Positions 14,279-22,531 of a stretch of 30,091 bases of DNA are shown here, piece after piece. The notes under the pieces were generated by a model, which was not told the origin of the DNA, did no database searches, and saw only the letters and a program-made list of their open reading frames with translations. Position 1 is the first letter of the stretch, and each line of letters begins with the position of its first letter. The stretch is from Propionibacteriaceae bacterium (GTDB taxonomy: Bacteria; Actinomycetota; Actinomycetes; Propionibacteriales; Propionibacteriaceae): contig JAGQUI010000005.1 of NCBI GenBank assembly GCA_020438595.1, positions 1 through 30,091 on the forward strand. The letters run 5' to 3'. A program made the position numbers and the translations under genes.

Positions 14279-15313
14279 TTACCTTTCGTCGTCGGTCTCT
14301 GTTCGGGGTGGCACGGCGGACGGTCCCCGCCTGGCGTCCGCGTATGACGCCAGCACGACACCCAATACGCGCGCGGCATCGTCCACGCTTGCCAACGGCA
14401 CCACACCCGCGCGCACGCTCGTTGCGAAGTGCTCGATCTCGGCAGCGAAGGTGTCCCGCTCGGGGAGCTCCTCCACGAGCGCCTCGCCCTCGGTGGGTGT
14501 CAGAACGAGACGCGTCCCGTCGCAGCGGATCGTGCCGCGCTCTCCAATCACGACGATCCGGTCGAGCCCCGGGGTCCCGTAGGCCCAGCTCGTGATCACG
14601 TATCCGGTTGCACCGCCACCGAAGTGGACCAGGACGTGACCGGTGTCCTCGCCTTGAAGGAAGCTCAGCCGCTGCCGGGGAAGCGCGGTAGACACACCCG
14701 TCGGCTCCTCACCGATGAGATGCATCAGGATGTAGAGCGGGTGGTAGCCCGTGTCGATCAGTTCGCCGCCGCCGCTCGAGGACGCGACCCCACGCCAGCC
14801 CACTGTCTCGGCCGTGAACGGCGCCGCGAACGTGTCGACGACGATCGCGTGATAGACGCGGCCGATCGCGCCCTGGTCGATGAGTTGCCGGATCCGCGAC
14901 ACCTGCGCTGAGAACAGCTGGTTGTGCGCGGCCATGAAGGTGACTCCGGACGCAGCGACCTCCTCACTGATCTGACGAGCTTCATCGAGGGTCAGGCACA
15001 ACGGCTTCTCGCAGAGGACGTGCTTTCCGGCCCGCGCCGCATCGACAATCGCCTGCAGGTGCAGATGGTGCGGCAAGCAGATGTCGACGGCATCGATGTC
15101 TGCGTCGGCAAGAACGGCCGCGTAGTCGTTCACCCCGTTCGCTCCTGCACGCGACGCAAGGTTCTCCGCGCGGGCGAGATCGATATCGCACGCGGTGGCC
15201 AGACGTCCGAGGCCCGGGTCGAGGGCGAGGTAGCCGCGGAGGTGGTCCTCCGCAATTCCGCCACATCCGATCAGGGCGACACGGAGCGGCGTGGTAGTGG
15301 GTGCGGTGTTCAT
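14279..15313 (-). CDS. Gfo/Idh/MocA-family dehydrogenase
   Basis: A 344-residue NAD(P)-dependent sugar or polyol dehydrogenase. The N-terminal Rossmann fold has ALIGCGGIAEDH (residues 13-24); the EKP motif at 102-104 (LCEKPL) places the lysine used in catalysis. The C-terminal alpha/beta domain carries GGGELIDTGYHPLYIL, the D-x-x-x-H motif near residues 182-196. Relatives oxidise inositol at C2 or glycosides at C3. The ATG overlaps the stop of the IolE-like gene (ATGA at 15310-15313), tying the two together as dehydrogenase and isomerase or dehydratase. Substrate assignment is an inference. Confidence 0.85.
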   Translation of the reverse strand: MNTAPTTTPLRVALIGCGGIAEDHLRGYLALDPGLGRLATACDIDLARAENLASRAGANGVNDYAAVLADADIDAVDICLPHHLHLQAIVDAARAGKHVLCEKPLCLTLDEARQISEEVAASGVTFMAAHNQLFSAQVSRIRQLIDQGAIGRVYHAIVVDTFAAPFTAETVGWRGVASSSGGGELIDTGYHPLYILMHLIGEEPTGVSTALPRQRLSFLQGEDTGHVLVHFGGGATGYVITSWAYGTPGLDRIVVIGERGTIRCDGTRLVLTPTEGEALVEELPERDTFAAEIEHFATSVRAGVVPLASVDDAARVLGVVLASYADARRGPSAVPPRTETDDER

Positions 15314-16194
15314 TCGTAACCGATCTCAGTGAGGAATTTGAACGTCGAGGTGGCAATCGGCAGCGGCTTGTCCGGCGGCGCCGGGTACATGTCTTGTTCG
15401 ACGACACTCCAGCCGCCGTACCCGACCTCGTCCATTGCGCTCTTCAAGTCCGTGAAGTCAACCGCCCCGGCATACGGCGCTGCGAACACCCCCAGCTCGA
15501 CGGCTTCGCCCCAGGGGATCCGCTCCTCCTTGACCCGTCGAGCGATGGCCTCGTCGACGCTCTTGATGTGAACAGCGTCGATACGATCGTGGTGGTCGCG
15601 GTAGAACTGCACGGGGTCTCCGCCGCGGTACGCATGATGCCCGACGTCGTGCAGCATGCCGACGAGCTCGGGATCGGTGAGTTCCAGGAACCGCTCGATT
15701 TGGTCCTCGAACTCGACCGGCGAATCAGCATGCTGGTGGAAAAGCATCCTGCCCAGCCCGTAGCTGCGGGCGCCCTCACCAATTCGATTCGCGAGACCCG
15801 CGTACTGGCTCCACTGCTCGTCAGAGAGGGTGCGCACCGAAACGAGCTCCCCCGTCCGGGCATCCGAGTACATGGAGGCCACAACGCCGAGATACGATCC
15901 TCCAGCGTCCACGACCAGTTGGGCTACCGCATCGAGTTGCTTCTTCACGTCCTGCCAGACACCGGCACGCTCGAGCGGGCCGTCGATCCAGCCGCCGGCG
16001 AGTTGGAGCCCCCGGCTGTCCAACTCGTTGACGAGCCGATCGGCGTTCGTCGGCAGGTAACCGTACGGTCCAAGTTCAACGGCGTGATATCCGGCGTCGG
16101 CGACCTCATCGAGGAACACCTGCCACGCGATCTGACGATCGTCGTGCGGAAACCAGACGCCCCAGGAATCCGGGGCTGTGCCAAGTCTTGTCAT
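15310..16194 (-). CDS. IolE-like sugar isomerase/epimerase or dehydratase
   Basis: A 294-residue xylose-isomerase-like TIM barrel. The start RLGTAPDSWGVWFP is close to inosose dehydratase (IolE), followed by AGYHAVELGPYGYLP. Probable metal ligands lie in FHQH, LHDVGHH, VHIKS and the final SVVEQDM. Family members isomerise, epimerise or dehydrate keto sugars or inososes using a divalent metal. Beside a Gfo/Idh dehydrogenase the likely substrate is the keto product of that enzyme; in E. coli YcjR the same fold epimerises a 3-keto-glucoside. AAAGGAG is four bases before the ATG, and the gene lies 16 bases after the Tm-1-like stop. Confidence 0.8.
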   Translation of the reverse strand: MTRLGTAPDSWGVWFPHDDRQIAWQVFLDEVADAGYHAVELGPYGYLPTNADRLVNELDSRGLQLAGGWIDGPLERAGVWQDVKKQLDAVAQLVVDAGGSYLGVVASMYSDARTGELVSVRTLSDEQWSQYAGLANRIGEGARSYGLGRMLFHQHADSPVEFEDQIERFLELTDPELVGMLHDVGHHAYRGGDPVQFYRDHHDRIDAVHIKSVDEAIARRVKEERIPWGEAVELGVFAAPYAGAVDFTDLKSAMDEVGYGGWSVVEQDMYPAPPDKPLPIATSTFKFLTEIGYE

Positions 16195-16210
16195 GTAGCT
16201 CCTTTGTGAA

Positions 16211-17494
16211 TCACTCGGTTGGGACGCCCGGGAGCGGGCGCCCGCTTTTCACCCATGCCTCGAGGAAGAGGCTGGAAACCAGTTGGGCGAACTCGGCGCT
16301 GTTGATGTCAGCGGAGAGTTCGCGGTAGGGGACATGCCCGTCCAGGCGTGCGCGCAGTGTGCGGAAAATGGCCTCGTCGGCCTCTGCGTCGGCGAGGGGA
16401 GCACCCGGCCGCTCGTAGTCGGAGATGCCGCCGCGCGGTACCGCAACCGCGATAGGCCCGCGAGCTGCCAGGACCTTGTCCGCCAGGACGTCGGCGACCC
16501 TGGCAGACTCCTGCTCATCGGCACGAACGATGGTGACGCTCGGGCTGTGCGCGAGCATCAGGTGTCCCTCCCGGTACTTCTCCGGGACCGAGTCCGGCCC
16601 GCCGAACGTGATCTGCGCCAAGGCACCCGGTGCGACCACCTGTGGCAGCCCCTTGCGTCCCGCAGCCTCCATCCGGTGCGGCCCGGCTGTGAAGATGCCG
16701 CCGAGTTCGGCATCGGTGATCTCGCTCGGCGTGAGATCGACGACCCCTTCGATCACTCCGGCGTCGACCAGCGACTCCATCGCCCGGCCACCCGATCCGA
16801 CCGCGTGGAAGACGACGGTTTCGAACCCCACGCCTTCGAGCAGTTCGCGGATACGGTCACCTCCGGCCGTCGTTGTGCCGAACATCGTGACGGCGACCAG
16901 AGGAGGATCCGTCGTCCGGTCATCGTCCCCCACACCGGGCTGTGCCATCCCGGCCGCCGCTCTCGCGGCGTTGGAGATGATCGGGCGAGAGATGCGATTG
17001 AGCCCCGCGATGTCCGTCACGGAGTGCATGACGCACAGGTCTGTGACACCGAAATAGGGCCCGATGTTGTCAGGCAACATTGTGGAGAGAAGCAGCTTTG
17101 GGAACCCGATCGGAAGCGCCCGCATCGCCGCGCTGACGATCGTCGATCCCTCGCCGCCGCCGAGCCCGAAGGCGCTGTGCACGCGACCGCGATCAACCAA
17201 CTCCCTGAGCACGACAGCGGCGCCCGCGGCCATGGTGCTGATCGCGCTGCTTCGCCCTCCATGGACATCCCGCCGCTCACGCAACGACTGCAGGTCGGTG
17301 CCGCCGGCCTCGGCAACGCGGGTGGCCGGGATGTCGGGGGCGACGTCCGGATCGCGAAGAATGCCGATATCGATGACCAGCGGCACGACACCGCAGCTTC
17401 GGAGTTCGGCGGCGGCGAAGCGGGCCTCTTCCCCTTTGGTGTCGAGCGCGCAGAGCACGGCCGTCACCCGATTGGCTGATGTTGCCGGACCCAT
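16211..17494 (-). CDS. Tm-1-like ATP-binding (UPF0261) protein
   Basis: A 427-residue protein of the Tm-1/UPF0261 family. It begins VTAVLCALDTKGEEARFAAAELRSCG, then VPLVIDIGILRDP, then a glycine-rich FGLGGGEGSTIVSAAMRALPIGFPKLLLSTM, and later VTMFGTTTAGGDRIRELLEGVGFETVVFHAVGSGGRAME, the two nucleotide-handling blocks of the family. Length matches the N-terminal half of tomato Tm-1, whose structure binds ATP. The bacterial role is unknown. The ATG at 17494 overlaps the stop of the upstream PEP-hydrolase-family gene (TGATG) with GGAG seven bases before it, so the two halves that plants carry as one protein are made here as a coupled pair. Confidence 0.85.
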   Translation of the reverse strand: MGPATSANRVTAVLCALDTKGEEARFAAAELRSCGVVPLVIDIGILRDPDVAPDIPATRVAEAGGTDLQSLRERRDVHGGRSSAISTMAAGAAVVLRELVDRGRVHSAFGLGGGEGSTIVSAAMRALPIGFPKLLLSTMLPDNIGPYFGVTDLCVMHSVTDIAGLNRISRPIISNAARAAAGMAQPGVGDDDRTTDPPLVAVTMFGTTTAGGDRIRELLEGVGFETVVFHAVGSGGRAMESLVDAGVIEGVVDLTPSEITDAELGGIFTAGPHRMEAAGRKGLPQVVAPGALAQITFGGPDSVPEKYREGHLMLAHSPSVTIVRADEQESARVADVLADKVLAARGPIAVAVPRGGISDYERPGAPLADAEADEAIFRTLRARLDGHVPYRELSADINSAEFAQLVSSLFLEAWVKSGRPLPGVPTE

Positions 17495-18330
17495 CAACGG
17501 GCTCCAGCAGTCCGCAGCCGCAGTGCGGTGAACTCACTGACAGCGTTCTGCACCGCCTTCACAACCGGGATCCGGTCAATCCCCGATCCGGCGAGGAAGC
17601 CCACGGTGGCGGTGCGCTCGAGGACGTACGCGACCGAGCCCGGATCCTCAAGAGGTCCGCCGTGAAGCACGACCAGCGCATTGCTACCCGCGACCGCGCC
17701 CGCGATCTCCTCCGTCCTCGCGACCGCACCGTCCAGACCACCGGAGCCCGCTCCGGTCGTACCCAGATGCACGACGACCATGTCCGTGCCGGCATCCGCG
17801 AGCTGCCTGGCATCATCGGGGCAGAAGGCATAGGCAACCGTGAACAGCCCAGCGTCCGCGGCCGCGCGCATGAACTCCACTTCGCGGGCGTATCCGATGC
17901 CCTGGCTCTCCAGCTCGCGTCGGAAGTCGCCGTCATACACGCCGGCAGTCGGAGTGTTGACGACACCCGACACCCCGACTTCCAGCAAGTGCTGGATGAT
18001 CTCACCATGGGAGCGGAGCGGATCCGCAGCACCGACACCGGCGATCAGCGGTGTCTTGCCGCAGGCGGGAAGCACCGCTGCTGCAAGTCCTTGTGTAATG
18101 CCGTTGGCATCGCCGTAGGGGAGATACCCGAGCAGGGACGAGTGGCCTTGGCTGCGAAAGGCGGCGACGTTGTAGACCATTACTGCATCGGCGCCAGCTG
18201 ACGCCGCTGCCTTTGCAATCTGTCCATTGGGCGCACCGCACAGCAATACGGGGCTGCCACTGGCTACTTTCGCATCCATCCGCGCGCGCACCTGCACGCG
18301 CGGAGAATTGCTCGCCTGCGCTTCTGTCAT
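17494..18330 (-). CDS. PEP-hydrolase-family TIM-barrel protein 2
   Basis: A 278-residue second member of the PF09370-type family, with the same blocks as copy 1: GAPNGQIAKAA, VYNVAAFRS, SSLLGYLPYGDANGIT, GVGAADPLRS, NTPTAGVYDGDFRRELESQG, VVHLGTTGAG and VLHGGPL. The start is set at ATG 18330, where GGAG precedes by five bases; a GTG two codons earlier is in the binding site. It is coupled to the Tm-1-like gene by a TGATG overlap, which makes it, rather than copy 1, the probable direct partner of Tm-1. The reaction is unknown. An 80-base gap separates it from the aldo-keto reductase upstream and could hold a secondary promoter. Confidence 0.8.
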   Translation of the reverse strand: MTEAQASNSPRVQVRARMDAKVASGSPVLLCGAPNGQIAKAAASAGADAVMVYNVAAFRSQGHSSLLGYLPYGDANGITQGLAAAVLPACGKTPLIAGVGAADPLRSHGEIIQHLLEVGVSGVVNTPTAGVYDGDFRRELESQGIGYAREVEFMRAAADAGLFTVAYAFCPDDARQLADAGTDMVVVHLGTTGAGSGGLDGAVARTEEIAGAVAGSNALVVLHGGPLEDPGSVAYVLERTATVGFLAGSGIDRIPVVKAVQNAVSEFTALRLRTAGAR

Positions 18331-18410
18331 GGTCACTCCATCCAGTTATGGTGCCTGCACCTTTTTTGCATTCTTCGCCCGGCCATCGAATGGGATCGGG
18401 AATCGTCCCC

Positions 18411-19403
18411 TCACCAGAAGCCCTCTGGTGTCGGACCACCTACTTGCGGAACTGACTCCACGAGTTCCTCAATACGGCGCAGGATCTCGATTGAAAGACT
18501 GACGTCCTGCCGTACCGCGTGAAGTTGTTCGGGGGCCTGCGCGCCGAAGACACACGAATCGACACAGGGATTGCTGAGGACCCAGGCGACGGCCAGTTGC
18601 CCCAGCGTGATTTCGCAATCCATCGCGATCCTCGCGAGTTCCTCGACCACGTCGATCCGATCGGCCTCTTCCGGCCCGGAAAAGAGTCGGCTCCGTGCCC
18701 TCCAGTCGCTGGCAGGGAAGCGCGTCGACCGTGTTACCGCACCGGAAAGCAAGCCGTGCGCCATGGGCGCGTAGGTGCACACGCCCATGCCGAAATCCGA
18801 TGCGAGCGACATCAGCGACTCCGCCTCCGAGCGCCGAAACAGGTGGTAGGGCGGCTGGATGACCTGCACGACGCCTAGCCCAGAGAGTTCAGCGAGCTCG
18901 GCGCGCGCGTAATTGGAGACTCCCGTAAGCCTGGCCTTGCCGGATGCCACGAATCCTGCCAACGTTTCGGCCAGGCTCTCCGGTGCGGTCTTCGGGTCCG
19001 GCCAGTGCACGAAGAAGATGTCGACATAGTCGGTCCGGAGCCTGCGCAGGCTCGCCTCCAACTCAGCGGTGAGTGACGAACGAGTGGAGTTCCGACGACC
19101 GTCGGGCAGTACGCCGCCCTTCGTCGCGACCACCACCTCATCGCGCCGGCAGTGACCCCCCACCCAGAGGGCATCGGCCAACATGACCTCAGCACCGCCG
19201 TCGCCGTACGACGCGGCGGTATCAAAGAAGTTGATCCCCGAGTCGAACCCGGCGCGCATCGTCGCGATCCCGCGCGCGAGTTCCTCCCCATGAAGCGAAG
19301 CGCCGGACTGCCAGGTACCGAGGCACAGCCTTGACACCTCGATGCCCCCTTCGCCCAGCGTCCGCGTGCTCGAGTAGCGGGCCGGCTCGGAAAACGCAAT
19401 CAT
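18411..19403 (-). CDS. aldo-keto reductase 2
   Basis: A 330-residue NAD(P)(H)-dependent TIM-barrel reductase. The catalytic residues are Asp61 and Tyr66 (FDTAASYG), Lys95 (VVATKGG) and His133 (FFVHWPD). It is of the YajO/Kvbeta-like type, with EVMLADAL and the C-terminal LAVAWVLSNPCVDSCVFGAQAPEQL cofactor region. Its sequence differs clearly from aldo-keto reductase 1, so the two probably act on different substrates or in opposite directions. The ATG at 19403 overlaps the permease stop (TGATG), which ties it to the uptake system and suggests it acts on the imported compound or an early product. Confidence 0.85.
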   Translation of the reverse strand: MIAFSEPARYSSTRTLGEGGIEVSRLCLGTWQSGASLHGEELARGIATMRAGFDSGINFFDTAASYGDGGAEVMLADALWVGGHCRRDEVVVATKGGVLPDGRRNSTRSSLTAELEASLRRLRTDYVDIFFVHWPDPKTAPESLAETLAGFVASGKARLTGVSNYARAELAELSGLGVVQVIQPPYHLFRRSEAESLMSLASDFGMGVCTYAPMAHGLLSGAVTRSTRFPASDWRARSRLFSGPEEADRIDVVEELARIAMDCEITLGQLAVAWVLSNPCVDSCVFGAQAPEQLHAVRQDVSLSIEILRRIEELVESVPQVGGPTPEGFW

Positions 19404-20245
19404 CAGTCCTTCACCGAACCTGCTGCAAGTCCCTCGGAAACATACTTCTGCAGTAAAACGATCGCGATAATGATCGGAATCGATACTGCGGTTGATGCTG
19501 CCATGAGAGCGTTGTACTGAATGCCGTACTGACCTTGGAAGCTATTGATGAACACGGTCGCCGTCGCCATCGTCTCGGACGACGTGAGCGTGTAGGCGAA
19601 CTGGAACTCGCCCCAAGCTGAGAGGAAGTTGAAGATTCCCACTGTGATCAGCCCTGGCCGCACGACCGGAATCACAATCCGAAGGAGGGCTTGCACCTGA
19701 TTGCAGCCGTCTGTGAGCGCCGCCTCCGGCAACTCCCTCGGCACGCCCAGGAAAAATGGGCGCATCACCATGATCGCGAACGGAAGCGTGAACGTCGTAT
19801 TGGCGAGAATCAGTCCGACGTAGCTGTCGAGCAGACCGATCCGGGCGAGCGCGAGGAAGAACGGTCCTGCGAGAATTATTCCCGGGATGAGTTGCGCGGC
19901 CAGCGTGAAGAAGACCAGGACGCGGGACAGACGGCCCCGCAACTGGGCGAGACCGTAGGCGGCTGCGACCCCCAGCACGAAAGAGAGCGCCGTGGTGCCC
20001 AACGCCACAACCGTGCTGTTGAGGATGGAGCGGAGCATCATGCCGCCCCCGGTCAGGTTCTGCTGCCACGCGGCCAAGTCGAACGGCCATGGGAAGACCT
20101 TCGGCGGAATGGCCAGAAGGTCCCCCGGGCCCTTCAGCGATGTCGCGACCATCCAGTAGATCGGGAACAGGTACGCCATGACGAACAACACGCTGATCGC
20201 CGTGAGGTACCACACTCGCCCAGTTGCCGGCCTGCTTTCATCCAT
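19403..20245 (-). CDS. ABC sugar permease, MalG-type
   Basis: A 280-residue inner-membrane protein with six predicted helices; the first is VWYLTAISVLFVMAYLFPIYWMV. The EAA loop that contacts the ATPase is GVPRELPEAALTDGCNQVQALLRIVIPVVRPGL, near residues 175-207. The form is that of CUT1 carbohydrate importers. It follows the partner permease by two bases, with GGGAG before its ATG, and overlaps the aldo-keto reductase gene. Confidence 0.9.
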   Translation of the reverse strand: MDESRPATGRVWYLTAISVLFVMAYLFPIYWMVATSLKGPGDLLAIPPKVFPWPFDLAAWQQNLTGGGMMLRSILNSTVVALGTTALSFVLGVAAAYGLAQLRGRLSRVLVFFTLAAQLIPGIILAGPFFLALARIGLLDSYVGLILANTTFTLPFAIMVMRPFFLGVPRELPEAALTDGCNQVQALLRIVIPVVRPGLITVGIFNFLSAWGEFQFAYTLTSSETMATATVFINSFQGQYGIQYNALMAASTAVSIPIIIAIVLLQKYVSEGLAAGSVKD

Positions 20246-20247
20246 GA

Positions 20248-21183
20248 TCAGTTCTCCCGCCGGGTTACGTATGCGTACAGTGCCGCAAGTGCAAGTGGCA
20301 TGGCGATCAGAATGTTGGCAGCAGCAGCCCCTTCGCCGAAGCGGAAGAAGTGGAAGGACAGGTCGTAGAGCATCACCGTCATGAGTCGCGTCGAATCACC
20401 AGGGCCGCCCGCCGTGCTGACATAGACGAGATCGAACACCTTGAACGTGTACACCGCGCTCAGAATGAGTGCGGTGAAGGAGACCGGCCGCATCATGGGG
20501 AAGGTGACGTACCAGAATCGCTGCGAGACCGACGCACCATCGACCTCTGCGGCCTCGTACACGCTGCTGGGCAGAGACTTCAGACCCGCGACGAGCAAGG
20601 TGATCGTGAAGGGCGTACCCACCCAGACGTTCATGAGGATGACGCAGATCAGGGCCCAGCGCGGGTCGCTCAACCAGTTGATGTCCTGATGGATCATGCC
20701 CAATCCCCGCAGGGCGGCATTGAGCACGCCGTAGTGCCCATCGAGAATCCACTTGAAGATAACACCAGTGACGATCGGAGGCTGCATGAGCGCGAGAATA
20801 AGAAGACCCCGTTGCCAACCCGCGCCAGGAAACCGCCGGTTGAACCAGAGCGCGAGAGCAAATCCGAGGACATATTGCAGGACGACGTTTGCGAAGACAA
20901 AAATGAGTGTGGTCGCAATCGCCTTCTGCAACTCACCATCTTCGGTCAGGGCGCTGTAGTTGGCAGCACCAACGAACGGAGCCTTTCCGGTGAGCACCGT
21001 CTTGTTGTTGACGTCGAAGAAGCTGTTCCACACGTTATTAAGAACCGGAAGAATGAGCGAGATCGCAAGAAAGATGTAGGCCGGTGCGATGAAGGCGGCG
21101 AGCGTATACCGCGAGCCGCCACGGCGGGATCGCTGACGCCCGGCTCGATGGGTCGGATTCTTGGTCACGATTGTCGTGGACAT
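20248..21183 (-). CDS. ABC sugar permease, MalF-type
   Basis: A 311-residue inner-membrane protein of the CUT1 type. A basic cytoplasmic start (AGRQRSRRGGSR) leads into the first helix, LAAFIAPAYIFLAISLILPVL, then five more. The EAA loop is SLPSSVYEAAEVDGASVSQRFWYVTFPMMRP at about residues 205-235. It pairs with the MalG-type permease. GAGG stands seven bases before the ATG. It is separated from the binding-protein gene by 97 bases that contain a strong hairpin. Confidence 0.9.
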   Translation of the reverse strand: MSTTIVTKNPTHRAGRQRSRRGGSRYTLAAFIAPAYIFLAISLILPVLNNVWNSFFDVNNKTVLTGKAPFVGAANYSALTEDGELQKAIATTLIFVFANVVLQYVLGFALALWFNRRFPGAGWQRGLLILALMQPPIVTGVIFKWILDGHYGVLNAALRGLGMIHQDINWLSDPRWALICVILMNVWVGTPFTITLLVAGLKSLPSSVYEAAEVDGASVSQRFWYVTFPMMRPVSFTALILSAVYTFKVFDLVYVSTAGGPGDSTRLMTVMLYDLSFHFFRFGEGAAAANILIAMPLALAALYAYVTRREN

Positions 21184-21239
21184 TCGACCACCTCATTTCA
21201 GAACGGTCTCGTGCGCCGGGGACGACCGTGCGCGGCAGC

Positions 21240-21269
21240 GTCGGGCGCGCCTATTTCCGCGCGCCCGAC
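21240..21269 (-). terminator. strong hairpin between binding-protein and permease genes
   Basis: GTCGGGCGCGC (21240-21250) and GCGCGCCCGAC (21259-21269) form an 11-pair stem with an eight-base loop. It lies 12 bases after the binding-protein stop. In ABC sugar operons such hairpins often protect the upstream mRNA and partly stop transcription, giving more binding protein than permease. Confidence 0.7.
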
Positions 21270-21280
21270 AATCACTCTGC

Positions 21281-22531
21281 CTAGGCCAGAAGCGGTTCCA
21301 TTGCCCGGGCGGCATCCGACGCCGCCTGCTTTACACTTGATGTATTCGTGAGCACCGCCTGCGTCATGTTCTGCAGGACCTCAGACATCTGGGGATACTT
21401 GGGGCCATAGTTTCGGGGCTTGGCGACCTTGACCATATCGGCCCAGCCCTTCAGCGCAGGATCGGTCGACCACGGTTCTTCGTCGATCGCGTCGAGTCGT
21501 GCGGGGAGCACGCCGGCCTCCCGGCATTGCGTCAGCATTTCGTCGCGGGAACTCTTGTACACGACGAAGTCCCACGCCGCGTCGACGTGGTCGTTGTCAA
21601 TGATGATGTAGTTGCCCCCACCGGTCACGGACACGACACCCTGACTTCCCGCGGGAAGCGAGTGCACCGACCACTTCACGTCGGACTGTCCCTTGAGATT
21701 CGCATAGAACCAGGGGCCGTTGTACATCATTGCCAGTTGCCCCGCGAGGAACTGCGAGAGCGTGTCTCCCTGGTCGTAGTTGGCGCAACCCCCAGTGATG
21801 CTGCCGTCGGCAAGCAGGTCGGCCCACAGCTGCAGTGCGTCCTGCGATGCAGGGCCGTCAAGGGAGTCCAGGTCGCCTCCCTGCGACCACAGGAAGGGCT
21901 CGAACTGGAACGACGCGGACTCGCTCTTTCCACCCGCGATCGCGAACCCCTGCACCTTGTCCTTGGTGAGCTTCTTTGCCGCCGCCCGCAGTTCATCCCA
22001 GGTCTTCGGCGGAGTGACGCCACCTGCGGCGAGCAGGTCGTCGTTCACAATCAGCGCAAGCGCGCTCGTGCTGTCCGGCACCCCCCAGGTCTTCCCGTCA
22101 TAGATGCATGAGTTGGCGGCGCCAGGGATGAAGGTGCTCCACTGCCCCCACTCGTTGATCCGGCCGGTGAGGTCAGCGAGGATGCCGAGTTCTGCGAAAG
22201 AACTGGTGTCGGGGTTGTCGCAGTAGATGATGTCAGGAAGCTGGCGCGCCTGAGCAGCCTGCACGACGACCTGCTTGTAGGAGGCCGCGGGGATCGAGCG
22301 GCGTACGAAGGTGGTCCCCGGGTGCGCTGCCGTATAGCGATCACGGGTGTGTGCTTGCGCGAGGGATTCTCCTTCCAGCGTGTCGGAGAGCGTGTCCCAC
22401 ACGTTCAGGCTGGTCGCGCCTCCCGTGGAGCCACCCGCGCCGCCGCTCTGCGGTGCGCAGCTGGACAGAGCGAGAGCGCCGAGACCCACAGCGCTGCCGA
22501 CGAGGACTTGCCGGCGGGTGAGGTTGGTCAT
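21281..22531 (-). CDS. ABC sugar-binding lipoprotein, Tat-type signal
   Basis: A 416-residue extracellular solute-binding protein (family 1). The signal is TRRQVLVGSAVGLGALALSSC: twin arginines at 6-7 suggest Tat export, and the lipobox LSSC gives a lipid anchor at Cys25. A Gly/Ser linker follows, then the mature domain with LNVWDTLSD, PDIIYCDNPD, WGVPDSTSALALIVNDDLL, PPKTWDELRAAAKKL and GQLAMMYNGPWFYANL, all typical of CUT1 binding proteins. The start at 22531 has GAAGGAG eight bases before it; upstream in-frame codons are leader. It is the first gene of the catabolic operon and sets what is imported, probably a glycoside or oligosaccharide. Confidence 0.9.
   Translation of the reverse strand: MTNLTRRQVLVGSAVGLGALALSSCAPQSGGAGGSTGGATSLNVWDTLSDTLEGESLAQAHTRDRYTAAHPGTTFVRRSIPAASYKQVVVQAAQARQLPDIIYCDNPDTSSFAELGILADLTGRINEWGQWSTFIPGAANSCIYDGKTWGVPDSTSALALIVNDDLLAAGGVTPPKTWDELRAAAKKLTKDKVQGFAIAGGKSESASFQFEPFLWSQGGDLDSLDGPASQDALQLWADLLADGSITGGCANYDQGDTLSQFLAGQLAMMYNGPWFYANLKGQSDVKWSVHSLPAGSQGVVSVTGGGNYIIIDNDHVDAAWDFVVYKSSRDEMLTQCREAGVLPARLDAIDEEPWSTDPALKGWADMVKVAKPRNYGPKYPQMSEVLQNMTQAVLTNTSSVKQAASDAARAMEPLLA

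Noticed and set aside
18350..18367. GGTGC-CT-GCACC followed by six T, terminator-like on the plus strand
   Set aside because: All transcription here runs on the minus strand, and a two-base loop is too tight for a normal terminator. It may be a small protein-binding site, which I cannot support.
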